From: Lentisphaerota bacterium
GTDB taxonomy: Bacteria; Verrucomicrobiota; Lentisphaeria; Oligosphaerales; JABHEG01
Length of the DNA: 64,000 nt
Assembly: GCA_018676675.1 (NCBI GenBank)
Contig: JABHEG010000050.1
Span: 1-64,000 of the forward strand
Reading direction: 5' to 3'
Numbering within the stretch: position 1 is the stretch's first letter; each line of letters begins with the position of its first letter. A model generated the notes under the pieces. The model made no database searches. It was not told the origin of the DNA and saw only the letters and a program-made list of their open reading frames with translations. The position numbers were made by a program, and so were the translations under genes. Below are positions 34,515-44,001 of this stretch, one piece after another.

Positions 34515-37130
34515 TCACTCGAAGACCTGCACCTCATCCAGCAGAAGCACCCCCTCACCAGTAGCATTAACCCGCACGTAACGAGCCGCAACGCCGGCGG
34601 TCAGAGAAACGGCAAAAGGACGCTCCCCGGTCCGCCCAAACTCGGCGATTGTCCGGAAATCAAGCGCATCAACAGACAGCTGTACCCGCAACGGAGCCGG
34701 GTTGACACCGAATCCGGGAGTTGGAGTCGCGAAGATCTCCACTCGCCGTACGGTTCGGACCTGCCCAAGATCAAGTAGCCAAGCCGGATTCTGGTAACAC
34801 TCCGTCTCGCAGCCTGTTCCCGGTCGTGTATCCCCATTCACGGCCCGACTCGAGGCGCACCTGATGGCGACATCCTCCGGATCGGAGCCAACCAGTTCGG
34901 TTCGCCGGCCATATGCCACATTCGCCACTCCCACAGCCTTCCCCGACCAGGTGAATTCCATCCCCAAATCAACCCCGTCATACAAACCACAACGCCAGAT
35001 AAAGAACAGCCCGAGGCCCCCGCAGATCGACGCGGCAACCGCAGCCCACCGTAACGTTGGAGAACGCAATCCAAACGCCAGGAAGCCACCCGAAAGGGCC
35101 AGCATGCCACAGCTGGTCAATACGCCGAGAGCCGCCCCCCAACTCCAGTAGCGAAACTCCACGACAGCCGTCCCACGGGGTACCGAAACACTCGGGAGGA
35201 GGCCATTTGCGGGCAACACGGGAACTTCCCCGCCATTCACCCATACTGACCAGTACCCGGGTGCCACATGCGATAGAACAACCTGAGCAGGTGACGGGCT
35301 CACAGCCCGGAATACCAGGCGGTTGAACGAGCTGTGGAGCAACTCCAAAGCGGGGGGAGACGCCCCATCCGGCAAGGAAGCCTGCGCGTCTGTGAGGGAC
35401 AACCCTGCGACGTAGGCTGTGTCTTCACGGCGCTCAAGCCACATTGCCCGAAACACCTCTCCGGGATCCGCGAATCCTCGTCTTCGGGCATACACCTTCG
35501 CCAGTACCGGTTCAACAAAGGCCCGGCGAGCCTGCCGTAACACTGCCGCGGAACTCATCCCGAAACCGGGATGCTGACGGTAATCAAGCGACTCACGCTT
35601 CTCGGCGTGCATCGTCGCCAGAGATGGCGTCCGTCTGCGGGGCCAAAGCCAAGTTCCCAATGCCAAGGTCATGGCGGTCTGCATACACACCAACACAGCC
35701 GCAGCCAGCTGCCAACGCCTCCTGGAGGCGGAGGACAGGCCCTGCCCCAACAAAGCCAAGAGGCTGCCTGCCCCCAAAATAGCCAGAACCAGAGGAGCTC
35801 CCGAGGGTACCTCAAACAGCGCCATGGGGCACATCTCTGACCAGTTCGCCTCGCTCAGAGCCCCAACAAAGACTACAGGACAGAGGCCAAGGGAAAGCCA
35901 CAGCAGCAAGACACGTGCCGGCAGGACCTTCCCCAGGATCTCGATGTCCGGCGCTTCTTCGTGCCACAACCACCCCAATGCCATCATCACCAGAGGCAAC
36001 AGGACGATGGTTGCGCGCCCCGCAATTCGGAAGGACGAAGCAAACGGTAACAGCCGCCAAAAGGCGTAGTGTACCGGAAGCCGTCCGCCCTGCATATGGA
36101 GAAACAACACGCCCCCTGCCGCCCAGAGCACCCAGATCACCTTCGGCAGACGTCGCTTTCCCAAGCGGAGCAAAGGGATAAGGAAGAACGGTAGAACCAA
36201 CCAACTACCCCCAAATGCACCATGGACATCCGCCGCCAACGGGGATGCTGCATTCGCGACAGTCCCCATCACCGTATCGCGGAACCCGTCCGCCCAGGCA
36301 TAGTCACGCCCTATTCGCCCCGCGCTGCGAGCCACAAAGTCGAGGCAGAACGGCAACGTGTAAGCCGAGGCCAACCCTACGCCCATCGCACACGCCCCAG
36401 CAACACGCGCGTAACCGGCAAACAGGCCCGGTCGCCCTCCGGAGGGGGCATGCCCCACCATCAGCGCCACGTAGTGCGGGGCAATCAGGGCCACAACAGC
36501 CGCCCCCAACAGGCCGTAGTACATCATCTGGGGATGCCCGCCCGTCATCAGCAGGTAGGTCGCACCGACCATCGCTACCCGTCCTCGCAGGCGCTCCGGC
36601 GCCAAGTTGTGCCAGAGAATGGCCCCGCACAACAACAGGAAGCCGGTGTAGTTCTCCAGGGACGCACCATAGCGGAATAGATCCAGCATCCGCATGTTAT
36701 AGACCGTGATGAAAGACAGAATGAACGCAACCACAGCCTTGACACGGAGTGCCCGGAGCACCAGTAGCAGGGCAAGATGCGTCCCCCCAAGGCTCAGCAG
36801 TCGCAAACAGGTGTTCCAATCAAGGGCCAACCCAGACCAGTAGCCTGGCATCGCGGCGGCCAACCATGTCTGTGGATGCCAAAGCCCCCCCAACGTCAAC
36901 GCACTGGCCGACTGACCGCCCGCAAACCCGGGAATAAAGAGCGGGAAAGCCCCCGTCTTGACAGCGAACATCAACTCCATCTGGTTCTCAATGGGATACT
37001 GCTGGTAATCGTTGCCAATCAGCCAGGGGGAGACGAACGGGAGCATCCAGGAGAAGACGACAAACGGCAGCAGGAGAACGAGTGCGTAGGGGAACGCCCC
37101 GCGAATGCGCTGGCAGAGCGCCTCCCTCAT
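34515..37130 (-). CDS. YfhO-like polytopic membrane protein with C-terminal discoidin-like domain
   Basis: 871 residues. About 12 transmembrane segments fill the first 500 residues (ALVLLLPFVVFSWMLPFV, MLLVLRALRVKAVVAFILSF and others), consistent with the GT-C-type YfhO family of glycan-modifying membrane proteins. Motifs include YQQYPIENQM and FAGGQSASALTLGG. A soluble region follows, then two more hydrophobic segments (about 650-720). The last 140 residues resemble an F5/8-type (discoidin) domain (RTVRRVEIFATPTPGFG, RYVRVNATGEGVLL). Its first codon overlaps the stop of the upstream GT2 gene by 4 nt (ATGA), indicating translational coupling. It probably uses a polyprenyl-phosphate sugar made by that GT2 (inference). 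Confidence 0.78.
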   Translation of the reverse strand: MREALCQRIRGAFPYALVLLLPFVVFSWMLPFVSPWLIGNDYQQYPIENQMELMFAVKTGAFPLFIPGFAGGQSASALTLGGLWHPQTWLAAAMPGYWSGLALDWNTCLRLLSLGGTHLALLLVLRALRVKAVVAFILSFITVYNMRMLDLFRYGASLENYTGFLLLCGAILWHNLAPERLRGRVAMVGATYLLMTGGHPQMMYYGLLGAAVVALIAPHYVALMVGHAPSGGRPGLFAGYARVAGACAMGVGLASAYTLPFCLDFVARSAGRIGRDYAWADGFRDTVMGTVANAASPLAADVHGAFGGSWLVLPFFLIPLLRLGKRRLPKVIWVLWAAGGVLFLHMQGGRLPVHYAFWRLLPFASSFRIAGRATIVLLPLVMMALGWLWHEEAPDIEILGKVLPARVLLLWLSLGLCPVVFVGALSEANWSEMCPMALFEVPSGAPLVLAILGAGSLLALLGQGLSSASRRRWQLAAAVLVCMQTAMTLALGTWLWPRRRTPSLATMHAEKRESLDYRQHPGFGMSSAAVLRQARRAFVEPVLAKVYARRRGFADPGEVFRAMWLERREDTAYVAGLSLTDAQASLPDGASPPALELLHSSFNRLVFRAVSPSPAQVVLSHVAPGYWSVWVNGGEVPVLPANGLLPSVSVPRGTAVVEFRYWSWGAALGVLTSCGMLALSGGFLAFGLRSPTLRWAAVAASICGGLGLFFIWRCGLYDGVDLGMEFTWSGKAVGVANVAYGRRTELVGSDPEDVAIRCASSRAVNGDTRPGTGCETECYQNPAWLLDLGQVRTVRRVEIFATPTPGFGVNPAPLRVQLSVDALDFRTIAEFGRTGERPFAVSLTAGVAARYVRVNATGEGVLLLDEVQVFE

Positions 37131-38155
37131 ACAACCCCATTCCCATCTGAGCCCTCATCCGCGGGAACTGTACTTCGAGCCAGCCGGTACTCCCGAGGCT
37201 CATCACCGTCCGTGCGGCCCATCGGCACATTCCGAACCCCGGACAGCCAGTAGAGGGGGTAGCCCTGGCCCTGCACAAAGATCCTACCGACGTAAGCCCC
37301 GATAATCGCCATGCAAAACAAGATCAACCCAGTGAAGAAGAACAGCAGACAAATGAGCGAGGTCCATCCCTGGACTGTTCCGTGGAAGACGAAATGCACC
37401 ACCAGGGAACGGACAAGGTACACCAGGCTGATCCCCCACAGCACGAGGGATACCCCGGAAATCGCGCGAATTGGGAAAGCCGTGAAGCCGAGGGTGGCAT
37501 CCAGAGCCAGGGTCACCATCTTGAGGAAGGGATACTTGGTGCGACCGGCGAAGCGAGGATCCCGATCATAGGAGATGACGCACTGCCTGTACCCAGCCTG
37601 CGCAAACAGTCCCCGCAGGAACACGTGAGGCGTACGAAAGCTGCGGACAGTCTGCTGGACGGCCGGCACAAAAGCACGGAAATCACCGCAGTCAGGGATG
37701 ATGTCCGCTCCACCAAGACACTTCATGAGCAGATAGAAAAGTCGGGCGGTCCCTAACTTGAACAAGGTCTCCCCGGACCGACGCCGTCGTTGGGCATGGA
37801 CAACATCAAACCCCCGCTCGACCTGTGCCACCATGTCCAGGACCAGTTCGGGTGGATCCTGCAAATCCGCGTCTATCGTTACTAGCAGATCCGCTTCGGC
37901 AAAGTCAATCCCGGCCATCAGAGCAATCTGGTGCCCTCGGTTGCAGGCCAGGTGAAGTACCTTCACGCGCTGGTCCTGAGCAGCCACGGTATCGAGGAAC
38001 TCAGCGCTGCCGTCAGCGCTGCCGTCGTTGACAAACAGGAACTCCCAGGAACGTTCAGGGAAGCCCTCGGCCAAGACGCACACACGCCGGTAAAATTCCG
38101 GAAGACTCTCGACTTCATCGAAGCAGGGAACAATCAAGCATATGCGCCGAATCAT
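37127..38155 (-). CDS. GT2 glycosyltransferase, polyprenyl-phosphate sugar synthase type (ArnC/GtrB-like)
   Basis: 342 residues from the preferred ATG at 38155; the frame can extend 17 codons to a TTG. The GT2 A domain shows LIVPCFDEVESLPEFY, FVNDGSADGS, DLLVTIDADLQDPPEL (the D-x-D-type metal site) and RRSGETLFKL. Two C-terminal transmembrane helices (about 230-250 and 270-300) match the ArnC/DPM/GtrB layout. It should load a sugar onto undecaprenyl phosphate at the inner membrane. The coupled YfhO-like gene downstream is the likely partner that uses the lipid-linked sugar. Confidence 0.9.
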   Translation of the reverse strand: MIRRICLIVPCFDEVESLPEFYRRVCVLAEGFPERSWEFLFVNDGSADGSAEFLDTVAAQDQRVKVLHLACNRGHQIALMAGIDFAEADLLVTIDADLQDPPELVLDMVAQVERGFDVVHAQRRRRSGETLFKLGTARLFYLLMKCLGGADIIPDCGDFRAFVPAVQQTVRSFRTPHVFLRGLFAQAGYRQCVISYDRDPRFAGRTKYPFLKMVTLALDATLGFTAFPIRAISGVSLVLWGISLVYLVRSLVVHFVFHGTVQGWTSLICLLFFFTGLILFCMAIIGAYVGRIFVQGQGYPLYWLSGVRNVPMGRTDGDEPREYRLARSTVPADEGSDGNGVV

Positions 38156-38406
38156 CAAGGACCACACATCCGCGTTTGGTCGGCCATCGGGTCGGGGAGA
38201 CGACAAGGAAAGCCAGATAGCTTCACCGTGACGATGGGCGGCTCAGCACCAACCCGTTAGTCACACTGGTAGGGAAGGTAGTGTCCGGCCCTCCGGGATA
38301 CAAGGACGGGAAGATCCCCAACTTGTCGGCAGGAAAAGATGCTTGATTTTCCGGCCCCGCAATCTACTGTCGCCAAGTACCTCCTCGCCGATACGACAGG
38401 GCATTC

Positions 38407-41028
38407 ATGAAACACGTCGGACCTCCTGCAGTCAACCCACATCCCGCAGTCATAGCGGCCGGACTGGCGCTGCTCTGTCTCGTAGCCTATTGGCCCGTCA
38501 GGACCTATGACTTTGTCAACTTGGACGACGACCTCTACGTCTACGAGAATCCGCACATAAGGGACGGGCTCACGCTCCAGAACGTGCATTGGGCTCTCAC
38601 CGCTGACCTCCTCTTTGAGTCAGATAACGCCGACTACTGGGCACCAGTCACCGTCCTTTCCCGTCTGGTAGACGTGTCCCTATTCGGCTTGTGGCCAGGG
38701 GGGCATCACCTCATGAATGTCCTTCTCCACGCAATCAACGCGGCCCTCCTGTTCCTGGTTCTCACCCGCTTGACCCAAACACGATGGCGAAGCGCATGCG
38801 TCGCGGCCCTCTTTGCCGTCCACCCAATCCATGTTGAGTCGATTGCTTGGGTGACCGAAAGGAAGGACGTCCTCGCCGCCTTCTTCTGGATGTTGACGCT
38901 ACTTTCCTACGTCAGCTTTTGCCGCTCTCCGAAGCCATCTCGCTACGCTCTGGTGCTCGTGAGTTTCACTCTGGGGTTGCTGGCAAAGCCGATTCTGGTC
39001 ACGCTCCCCGCCGTCATGCTCCTTCTCGACGTCTGGCCTTTGGAGCGCCTGAATGTCCAAGATCTCGTCCGGCGCCCGGAGCGTCGCCTGCTGGGCCGAC
39101 TGATCCTTGAAAAGGTCCCTCTGCTGGTCCTGTCCCTTGCCTCCGCCAGTATCACCCTTTTTTCTGCAGGGCGAGGGGGATCGGTACGCTCCTTCGCGAC
39201 GGTCTCGGTAGCCGAACGCGCCTGCAACACCGCAACCGGGTACGGCCTCTATCTCGGCAAACTTTTCTGGCCAACAGACTTGGCCGTCTACTACCCCTTG
39301 CCTGACACAGGAGTCTCCGTTGTCGGCCTCGGGACGGGGGCCGCGCTGCTGGCTGCAACGCTGCTGATCGTCTGGAGAGCCGCCCGGCTTCCCTTTGTGG
39401 CAGTCGGGTGGTTCTGGTTCGTTGGCGTCCTCGTGCCTGTCATCGGCGTCGTCCAGGTGGGCGAGCAGAGCATGGCCGACCGCTTCGCCTACCTACCGGC
39501 TATCGGCCTCTATATCGCCTTGGTGTGGACCGTCGCACAACTGGCGGAACACCGCCGGGCCGCGAAGCTCATCGCCGTAGCTCTTGGTTGCACCTGTCTC
39601 CTAACCCTCCTCGTACAGACGACGCGGCAGGTAAGAGTCTGGCAGACAAGCGAAACGCTGTTCCGCCATGCCGTTTCGGTGACCAGAGACAACTATCTTG
39701 CCCACATGAACCTCGGTGTGACGCTCGCGGAACAGGGGCGCCACGAAGAGGCCATCACACACCACCGGAAGGCCGTCGCTGCACGTCCATCCTACGCTCT
39801 CGCCCACCTCAATCTGGGAGTAGCTCTTCGGGCTGTTGGGCAGGTTGATGAAGCCATCGAGTGTTACCGCCGAGCACTCGCGGTTAACCCACAGCTGGTC
39901 TCCGCACTTTTGAACCAGGGGGCCGCCTTGGCCGAGCGAGGAGAAACAGTCAAGGCCGAAGCCCTTTTCTCACAGGCCGCCCACCTGGCCCCCGAAGATC
40001 CCATGCCGCTGGTGCGCCTCGCTCTTCTTCATCTCGATGCCGATGAGCAAGGGAAAGCCCAGGTGGCCATTACCCAGGCTCTGGACAAGCCGCTGTCGAG
40101 CGCTGCTGCCGCGACCAATCTGGGCGTAGCCATGTTGCGCCTGGGCGAGACATCCGGCGCGGTGACCATTCTGCAGCAGGCGGTACAACTCCAGCCCAAT
40201 CTGGTCCAGGCCCGGGTCGCGCTCGGCGACGCGCTGCGCCAGTCCGGAGACCGGGAGCAAGCGGTCCTTCACTACCAGGAAGCCCTGCGCATCAACGGGG
40301 ACTTTACTGAAGCGCTCGTCAATCTGGGGGCGACCTTCCTGGAGTTGGGCAAGGCCGAAAGTGCCGTCCCAGTTCTCCGGGCAGCAGCGGAGCGTCAACC
40401 GGAAGATGCCGGGATCAGAGGCAACCTCGGAAAGGCCCTGCGGGGAACGGGCAACCTCGATGGCGCCGTAGAGCAGCTGCAGGCATCCCTGGCTCTCGCC
40501 CCGGATCAGGCCGACATCCACAACGCATTGGGAGGACTGCACGCGACACAGAACAAGCTCTCGAGCGCGGTTGAGCATTTTTCGGCGGCATGTGAACTCG
40601 CCCCGGAGTTGCACGCCGCCAGAGTAAACCGGGCCCGGGCGTTGCGCTCCCTCCACCGTGATGCTGAAGCCGTGAAGGACCTGCGCACCGTCTTGACTGC
40701 GATCCCAGGTTGGCTTCCTGCGACAGCACTGCTGGCGGAGACCCTGGCGATGTCCAATGCCCCAGGCGTTCGGAACCCGGTGGAAGCAGTGCGGTTGAGT
40801 GAAGACGTCTGCCGACAGACCGAAAATCGGGACCCGGCCGCCCTACGGATCCTCGCCCGGGCCCATAGCGCGGCTGGCAGCCGGAAAAGGGCAATGGACA
40901 CCGCCAATCAGGCTATCAAACAGGCGAACTCCCTGGGGCTGAGAGAACTGGCGGGTGCCATCCGCGCGGAATTCAAGACAGAAAACAGCAAGAAGGGGGC
41001 AGAAGCCGGGCTGCCGGCCACCCCATGA
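38407..41028 (+). CDS. TMTC-like polytopic membrane protein with C-terminal TPR repeats
   Basis: 873 residues. About ten transmembrane segments occupy residues 15-420. The acidic loop VNLDDDLYVYENPHI and the segment HPIHVESIAWVTERKDVLA are hallmarks of bacterial relatives of the TMTC protein O-mannosyltransferases (GT-C fold). From about 430 to the end there are roughly a dozen tetratricopeptide repeats (LAHMNLGVTLAEQGRHEEA, ALAHLNLGVALRAVGQVDEA, EALVNLGATFLELGKAESA). The likely role is transfer of a lipid-linked sugar to an extracytoplasmic acceptor; the donor could come from the GT2 gene nearby on the other strand (inference). The ATG is preceded by ACAGGG. Confidence 0.82.
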   Translation: MKHVGPPAVNPHPAVIAAGLALLCLVAYWPVRTYDFVNLDDDLYVYENPHIRDGLTLQNVHWALTADLLFESDNADYWAPVTVLSRLVDVSLFGLWPGGHHLMNVLLHAINAALLFLVLTRLTQTRWRSACVAALFAVHPIHVESIAWVTERKDVLAAFFWMLTLLSYVSFCRSPKPSRYALVLVSFTLGLLAKPILVTLPAVMLLLDVWPLERLNVQDLVRRPERRLLGRLILEKVPLLVLSLASASITLFSAGRGGSVRSFATVSVAERACNTATGYGLYLGKLFWPTDLAVYYPLPDTGVSVVGLGTGAALLAATLLIVWRAARLPFVAVGWFWFVGVLVPVIGVVQVGEQSMADRFAYLPAIGLYIALVWTVAQLAEHRRAAKLIAVALGCTCLLTLLVQTTRQVRVWQTSETLFRHAVSVTRDNYLAHMNLGVTLAEQGRHEEAITHHRKAVAARPSYALAHLNLGVALRAVGQVDEAIECYRRALAVNPQLVSALLNQGAALAERGETVKAEALFSQAAHLAPEDPMPLVRLALLHLDADEQGKAQVAITQALDKPLSSAAAATNLGVAMLRLGETSGAVTILQQAVQLQPNLVQARVALGDALRQSGDREQAVLHYQEALRINGDFTEALVNLGATFLELGKAESAVPVLRAAAERQPEDAGIRGNLGKALRGTGNLDGAVEQLQASLALAPDQADIHNALGGLHATQNKLSSAVEHFSAACELAPELHAARVNRARALRSLHRDAEAVKDLRTVLTAIPGWLPATALLAETLAMSNAPGVRNPVEAVRLSEDVCRQTENRDPAALRILARAHSAAGSRKRAMDTANQAIKQANSLGLRELAGAIRAEFKTENSKKGAEAGLPATP

Positions 41029-41078
41029 CAGCAAATCTGCATAGCCCACGCTAACGAAACAACAAGAGGCCACCCAAC

Positions 41079-43190
41079 ATGAAGATCGTGTGCTTTGGTG
41101 ACAGTCTGACCTCATGCGGCGGGGAAGCCGGACGCTACAGCGACGTCCTGCAGGACCGTTTCCCGGACCACACCATCATCAACAAGGGAGTCGGTGGTGA
41201 AGGCTTTGAGGAGGCGGGTGAACGCTTCGCAGAGGACGTGCTCGCACTCAAACCAGACATCGTGCTCATCGAGTTCGGGGCCAACGACTGGTGGCGCGAT
41301 GAACGTCCCCATGACGTCTGGGCCAGTGACCTGGAAGGCCTGGTGACCAGGATGCGAGACGCCGGAATCCAGGTCGTCATCCTGGGAGTGTTCGGACAGT
41401 ACCGCGACAGCACCGGAGCTCTGGTAGAGAAGACCTACGGTACCGATGAGCGTGCCGTTGCCTACCAGCAGCAGGAGCGGGCGATCGCCGAGAAGCACGG
41501 CTGTGCCTACATCCCGAACATCCAGGTCGATATCATTGAGAACAGGTGTGGCTGGCGCGACCGGAACCATCCCAATGAAAACGGCAACCGTTACGTGGCG
41601 GACGCCATTGAACCTGTACTCGAGCGACTCCTCTCCGCCTCTGCCAGTCCTGTCCGGAAGCCCGGACTCATGACCACCCGCGACATGTGGGATGAAGCCG
41701 TGGCCCTGGCTCCTGATCAACTCGCCGCCGTCGACGGGGCACGACGCATATCCTACGCCCAGGCAGGGGAGATGGTCGCGCAGCTGGCCGCCGGTATCTA
41801 CTCACTCGTGGGCAAGGGGCATCCTCGCGTGGCCGTCTTCCTCCCAAACTGCCTCGAGTACTTCATCATCTACTGGGCAGTCCAGAGGCTCGGCGGCGCC
41901 ATCGTCCCTCTGAACACGTGGCTCAAGCAGGACAGCCTCGCCGCTGTCTTCAAAAACGTGAGTCCCGACCTGCTGATCGTCCGCGATGGCAGGGAAGCCC
42001 GGATGTTTGCGGACATCGCGAGCGATGCAGCGACGTGCGTCGTCACGGTCCGCCCGGGGAAAGACGCGGACCTGCCCACGCTTGACAGCCTCTACGAGTC
42101 TGACCCGAGCATTCCCGAGATCGCCCTCTCCGGAGATGACATGTCCATTATCATGCACACATCGGGAACGACATCAGTCCCCAAGGGTGCGATCATGCGA
42201 CACAGCGATCTGATGTTCAACGTGATGACCACCATCAATGCACACCAGTTCTCCACCTGTGATGTTCACATCCTGGTCAATCCCATGTTCCATTGCACGG
42301 CCCTGTACAGCTCGTTGCCGACGGCCGCCTACCAGAAGACGCCCGTGATCATCACGTCTGACACGAAACCGGAAGGTCTGATGGAACTGATCCAGACCGA
42401 GGGTATAACAACATTCCTGACTGTTCCTTCCGTCCTGCAGCGAATCGTCGCTCTGCCGACGCTCGACGAGTACGACGCATCGTCGCTCCGCCTCGTCGGC
42501 TATGCCGGCTCCCCCATGCCGGTCAGCACCATCAGACACCTTCAGGACCACTTCCCCGACGTCGAGGGCCACAACTTCTTCGGGCTCACCGAAACGACGT
42601 CGATGACGCACGTTCTCAGCGGCGAAGACGCCATGGAACGCCCAGACTCGATCGGTCGACTCCTGCCTTTCGTGGACGCCCTGATCGTGGACGAAGACGA
42701 GAACGCCGTACCGGCCGGAACGGTGGGAGAACTCCTGTTCGACCGCTCAAATGTCATCTCAGGGTACCTGAACCAACCCGACAAGCTGCAGGCAGCAATG
42801 ACCACGATTGACGGTCGTGAGTGGTTCAAGACCGGCGACTTGGCGTGCGTCGATGAGGAAGGCTACTTCTTCATCAAAGGAAGAAAGAAGGATATGATCA
42901 TCGTCGGCGGGGAGAACGTCTTCGCAGCCGAAGTGGAAGGCGTTCTCTTTGGGCACCCGCAGGTCCGCGAGGCAGCCGTGAAGGGGGTGCCCGCAACCGG
43001 TGTTCGCGCCTCACTGGGCGAGATGATCAAGGCCTATGTCGTGCCGGATGAAGCAGGCCTCACCGAGATGGATGTGCGCAAGTTCTGCCATGCACGACTG
43101 CCCTCATACAAACTCCCTCACGTGATCGAGTTCCGCGATGCCCTGCCGCGGAACCCGGCAGGGAAAGTGGTCAAAGCCGAGCTCGACTGA
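41079..43190 (+). CDS. Fusion: SGNH/GDSL hydrolase - ANL-superfamily acyl-CoA/AMP ligase
   Basis: 703 residues in one uninterrupted frame. Residues 1-190 form an SGNH hydrolase: FGDSLTSCG (nucleophile Ser), GVGGEG, GANDWW (Asn) and the catalytic Asp/His in DRNHPNENG. Residues about 200-703 form a complete adenylate-forming ligase: P-loop IIMHTSGTTSVPKGAI, FFGLTETTSM, KTGDLACVDEEGYFF, GRKKDMIIVGGENVFAAEVE and the catalytic Lys in NPAGKVVKAELD. The ligase would activate a carboxylic acid as acyl-AMP and then load CoA or another thiol; the hydrolase could release or edit an acyl group (inference). The intervening segment begins at PGLMTTRDMWDEA. No signal peptide. It is not obviously in an operon; the Mo operon starts 200 bp downstream under its own operator. 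Confidence 0.88.
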   Translation: MKIVCFGDSLTSCGGEAGRYSDVLQDRFPDHTIINKGVGGEGFEEAGERFAEDVLALKPDIVLIEFGANDWWRDERPHDVWASDLEGLVTRMRDAGIQVVILGVFGQYRDSTGALVEKTYGTDERAVAYQQQERAIAEKHGCAYIPNIQVDIIENRCGWRDRNHPNENGNRYVADAIEPVLERLLSASASPVRKPGLMTTRDMWDEAVALAPDQLAAVDGARRISYAQAGEMVAQLAAGIYSLVGKGHPRVAVFLPNCLEYFIIYWAVQRLGGAIVPLNTWLKQDSLAAVFKNVSPDLLIVRDGREARMFADIASDAATCVVTVRPGKDADLPTLDSLYESDPSIPEIALSGDDMSIIMHTSGTTSVPKGAIMRHSDLMFNVMTTINAHQFSTCDVHILVNPMFHCTALYSSLPTAAYQKTPVIITSDTKPEGLMELIQTEGITTFLTVPSVLQRIVALPTLDEYDASSLRLVGYAGSPMPVSTIRHLQDHFPDVEGHNFFGLTETTSMTHVLSGEDAMERPDSIGRLLPFVDALIVDEDENAVPAGTVGELLFDRSNVISGYLNQPDKLQAAMTTIDGREWFKTGDLACVDEEGYFFIKGRKKDMIIVGGENVFAAEVEGVLFGHPQVREAAVKGVPATGVRASLGEMIKAYVVPDEAGLTEMDVRKFCHARLPSYKLPHVIEFRDALPRNPAGKVVKAELD

Positions 43191-43200
43191 CCCTCACCGG

Positions 43201-43228
43201 TTGAATTCCCGGGCGCACGGATTAGACT
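43201..43228 (+). promoter_or_regulatory. Possible promoter of the molybdopterin operon
   Basis: TTGAAT at 43201-43206 and TAGACT at 43223-43228 are spaced by 16 bp. They sit directly ahead of the ModE-like operator, which would then cover the start point, the usual layout for repression. Each hexamer matches four of six consensus bases. Confidence 0.3.
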
Positions 43229-43233
43229 CTCGT

Positions 43234-43257
43234 CGTTATGCACCCCAATGCATAACG
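43234..43257. promoter_or_regulatory. ModE-like operator upstream of the molybdopterin operon
   Basis: CGTTATGCA, six bases (CCCCAA), then TGCATAACG: a perfect 9-bp inverted repeat over 24 bp. Known ModE sites have CGTTATAT-type half-sites around a short spacer. The gene for a ModE-type protein lies 370 bp downstream, and the same half-site and spacing recur at 51374-51397. Confidence 0.72.
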
Positions 43258-43395
43258 GTCGCGACCATCGGCCCAAAGCGGTCGGCGGCGCAATGCGCCC
43301 AACACAGTCGCGTGTTGCATCGGCCGGCAGACAAGCGATGAATTCGGCGGGCACAACGCCCCCTGCAGTCACGGGCAAATTCAGTGAGGAACTCC

Positions 43396-43593
43396 ATGGC
43401 CCCCGAACCCTCAGAGGCATTGGCAGAAGCCGTTCTCGCCAAATCCGTTGACCAGAACGGGTCCCGCAAGCTGCGCTGCGCGGACGCCCTCGAACTGGCC
43501 GCTACCCACGGCGTCCCTCCGACGGACATCGGGCGCGTATGCAACAAGCTGAACATCAAGGTCAATGGCTGCCAGCTTGGCTGCTTCAAGTAG
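43396..43593 (+). CDS. Small conserved protein with C-terminal CxxxC (Mo/W-cluster associated)
   Basis: 65 residues from the ATG at 43396, with GAGGAA five bases upstream. It is a small helical protein (ALAEAVLAKSVD, LRCADALELAATHGV, PPTDIGRVCNKLNIKV) ending in NGCQLGCFK, a Cys-x3-Cys tail. I recall similar small proteins ending in CQLGCF beside molybdenum genes in other anaerobes, but no function is established. It is the first gene after the ModE-like operator and 36 bp ahead of the regulator gene, so its expression should follow molybdate or tungstate supply. The Cys pair could bind metal or carry sulfur (inference). Confidence 0.7.
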   Translation: MAPEPSEALAEAVLAKSVDQNGSRKLRCADALELAATHGVPPTDIGRVCNKLNIKVNGCQLGCFK

Positions 43594-43629
43594 CCCAAGT
43601 AAGCGGCGGCTCCCTCCCCCCTTCCTTCA

Positions 43630-44001
43630 ATGACCTCTTCCACGCCCCCAATCAGTCCCAGCTGCAAGCTCTGGATGTCGAACCCGACAGCCGAAGGTGT
43701 GTTTGGCGATGGGCGCTGGCGGTTGCTCTCCGCTATCCGCGAACACGGATCCCTTCAGCAGGCATGCAGAGAGCTCGGTATCAGCTACCGCAAAGCGTGG
43801 GGCGACCTACGCAAATCGGAAGAAGAGCTCGGGATCACCTTCCTGGAGAAGCACCGTGGAGGAAGCGGCGGAGGGAACACATCCCTGACTGAGGATGGTG
43901 AGCGCTGGCTCCAGGCGTACACACGCTTCCGGTCCGACGTCGAACGAGGCCTCCAGGACGCGTTCAACGGTCACATCAGGCCTCTTTTGGGGGAAAAATG
44001 A
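43630..44001 (+). CDS. ModE-type winged-helix transcriptional regulator (DNA-binding domain only)
   Basis: 123 residues. The DNA-binding domain matches the N-terminus of ModE: GRWRLLSAIREHGSLQQACRE with the recognition helix GISYRKAWGDLRKSEEELG, then the wing FLEKHRGGSGGGNTSLTEDG. The C-terminal molybdate-binding TOBE/molbindin domains of E. coli ModE are absent, so metal sensing must occur otherwise or through another protein. It is expected to bind the 24-bp operators at 43234 and 51374 and repress when oxyanion is plentiful. Its last codon overlaps the start of the MobB-like gene by 4 nt. Confidence 0.88.
   Translation: MTSSTPPISPSCKLWMSNPTAEGVFGDGRWRLLSAIREHGSLQQACRELGISYRKAWGDLRKSEEELGITFLEKHRGGSGGGNTSLTEDGERWLQAYTRFRSDVERGLQDAFNGHIRPLLGEK

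Noticed and set aside
43191..43395. Molybdenum-cofactor riboswitch upstream of the Mo operon
   Set aside because: The gap holds a short promoter-operator arrangement; I could not find the multi-stem fold of the Moco riboswitch.
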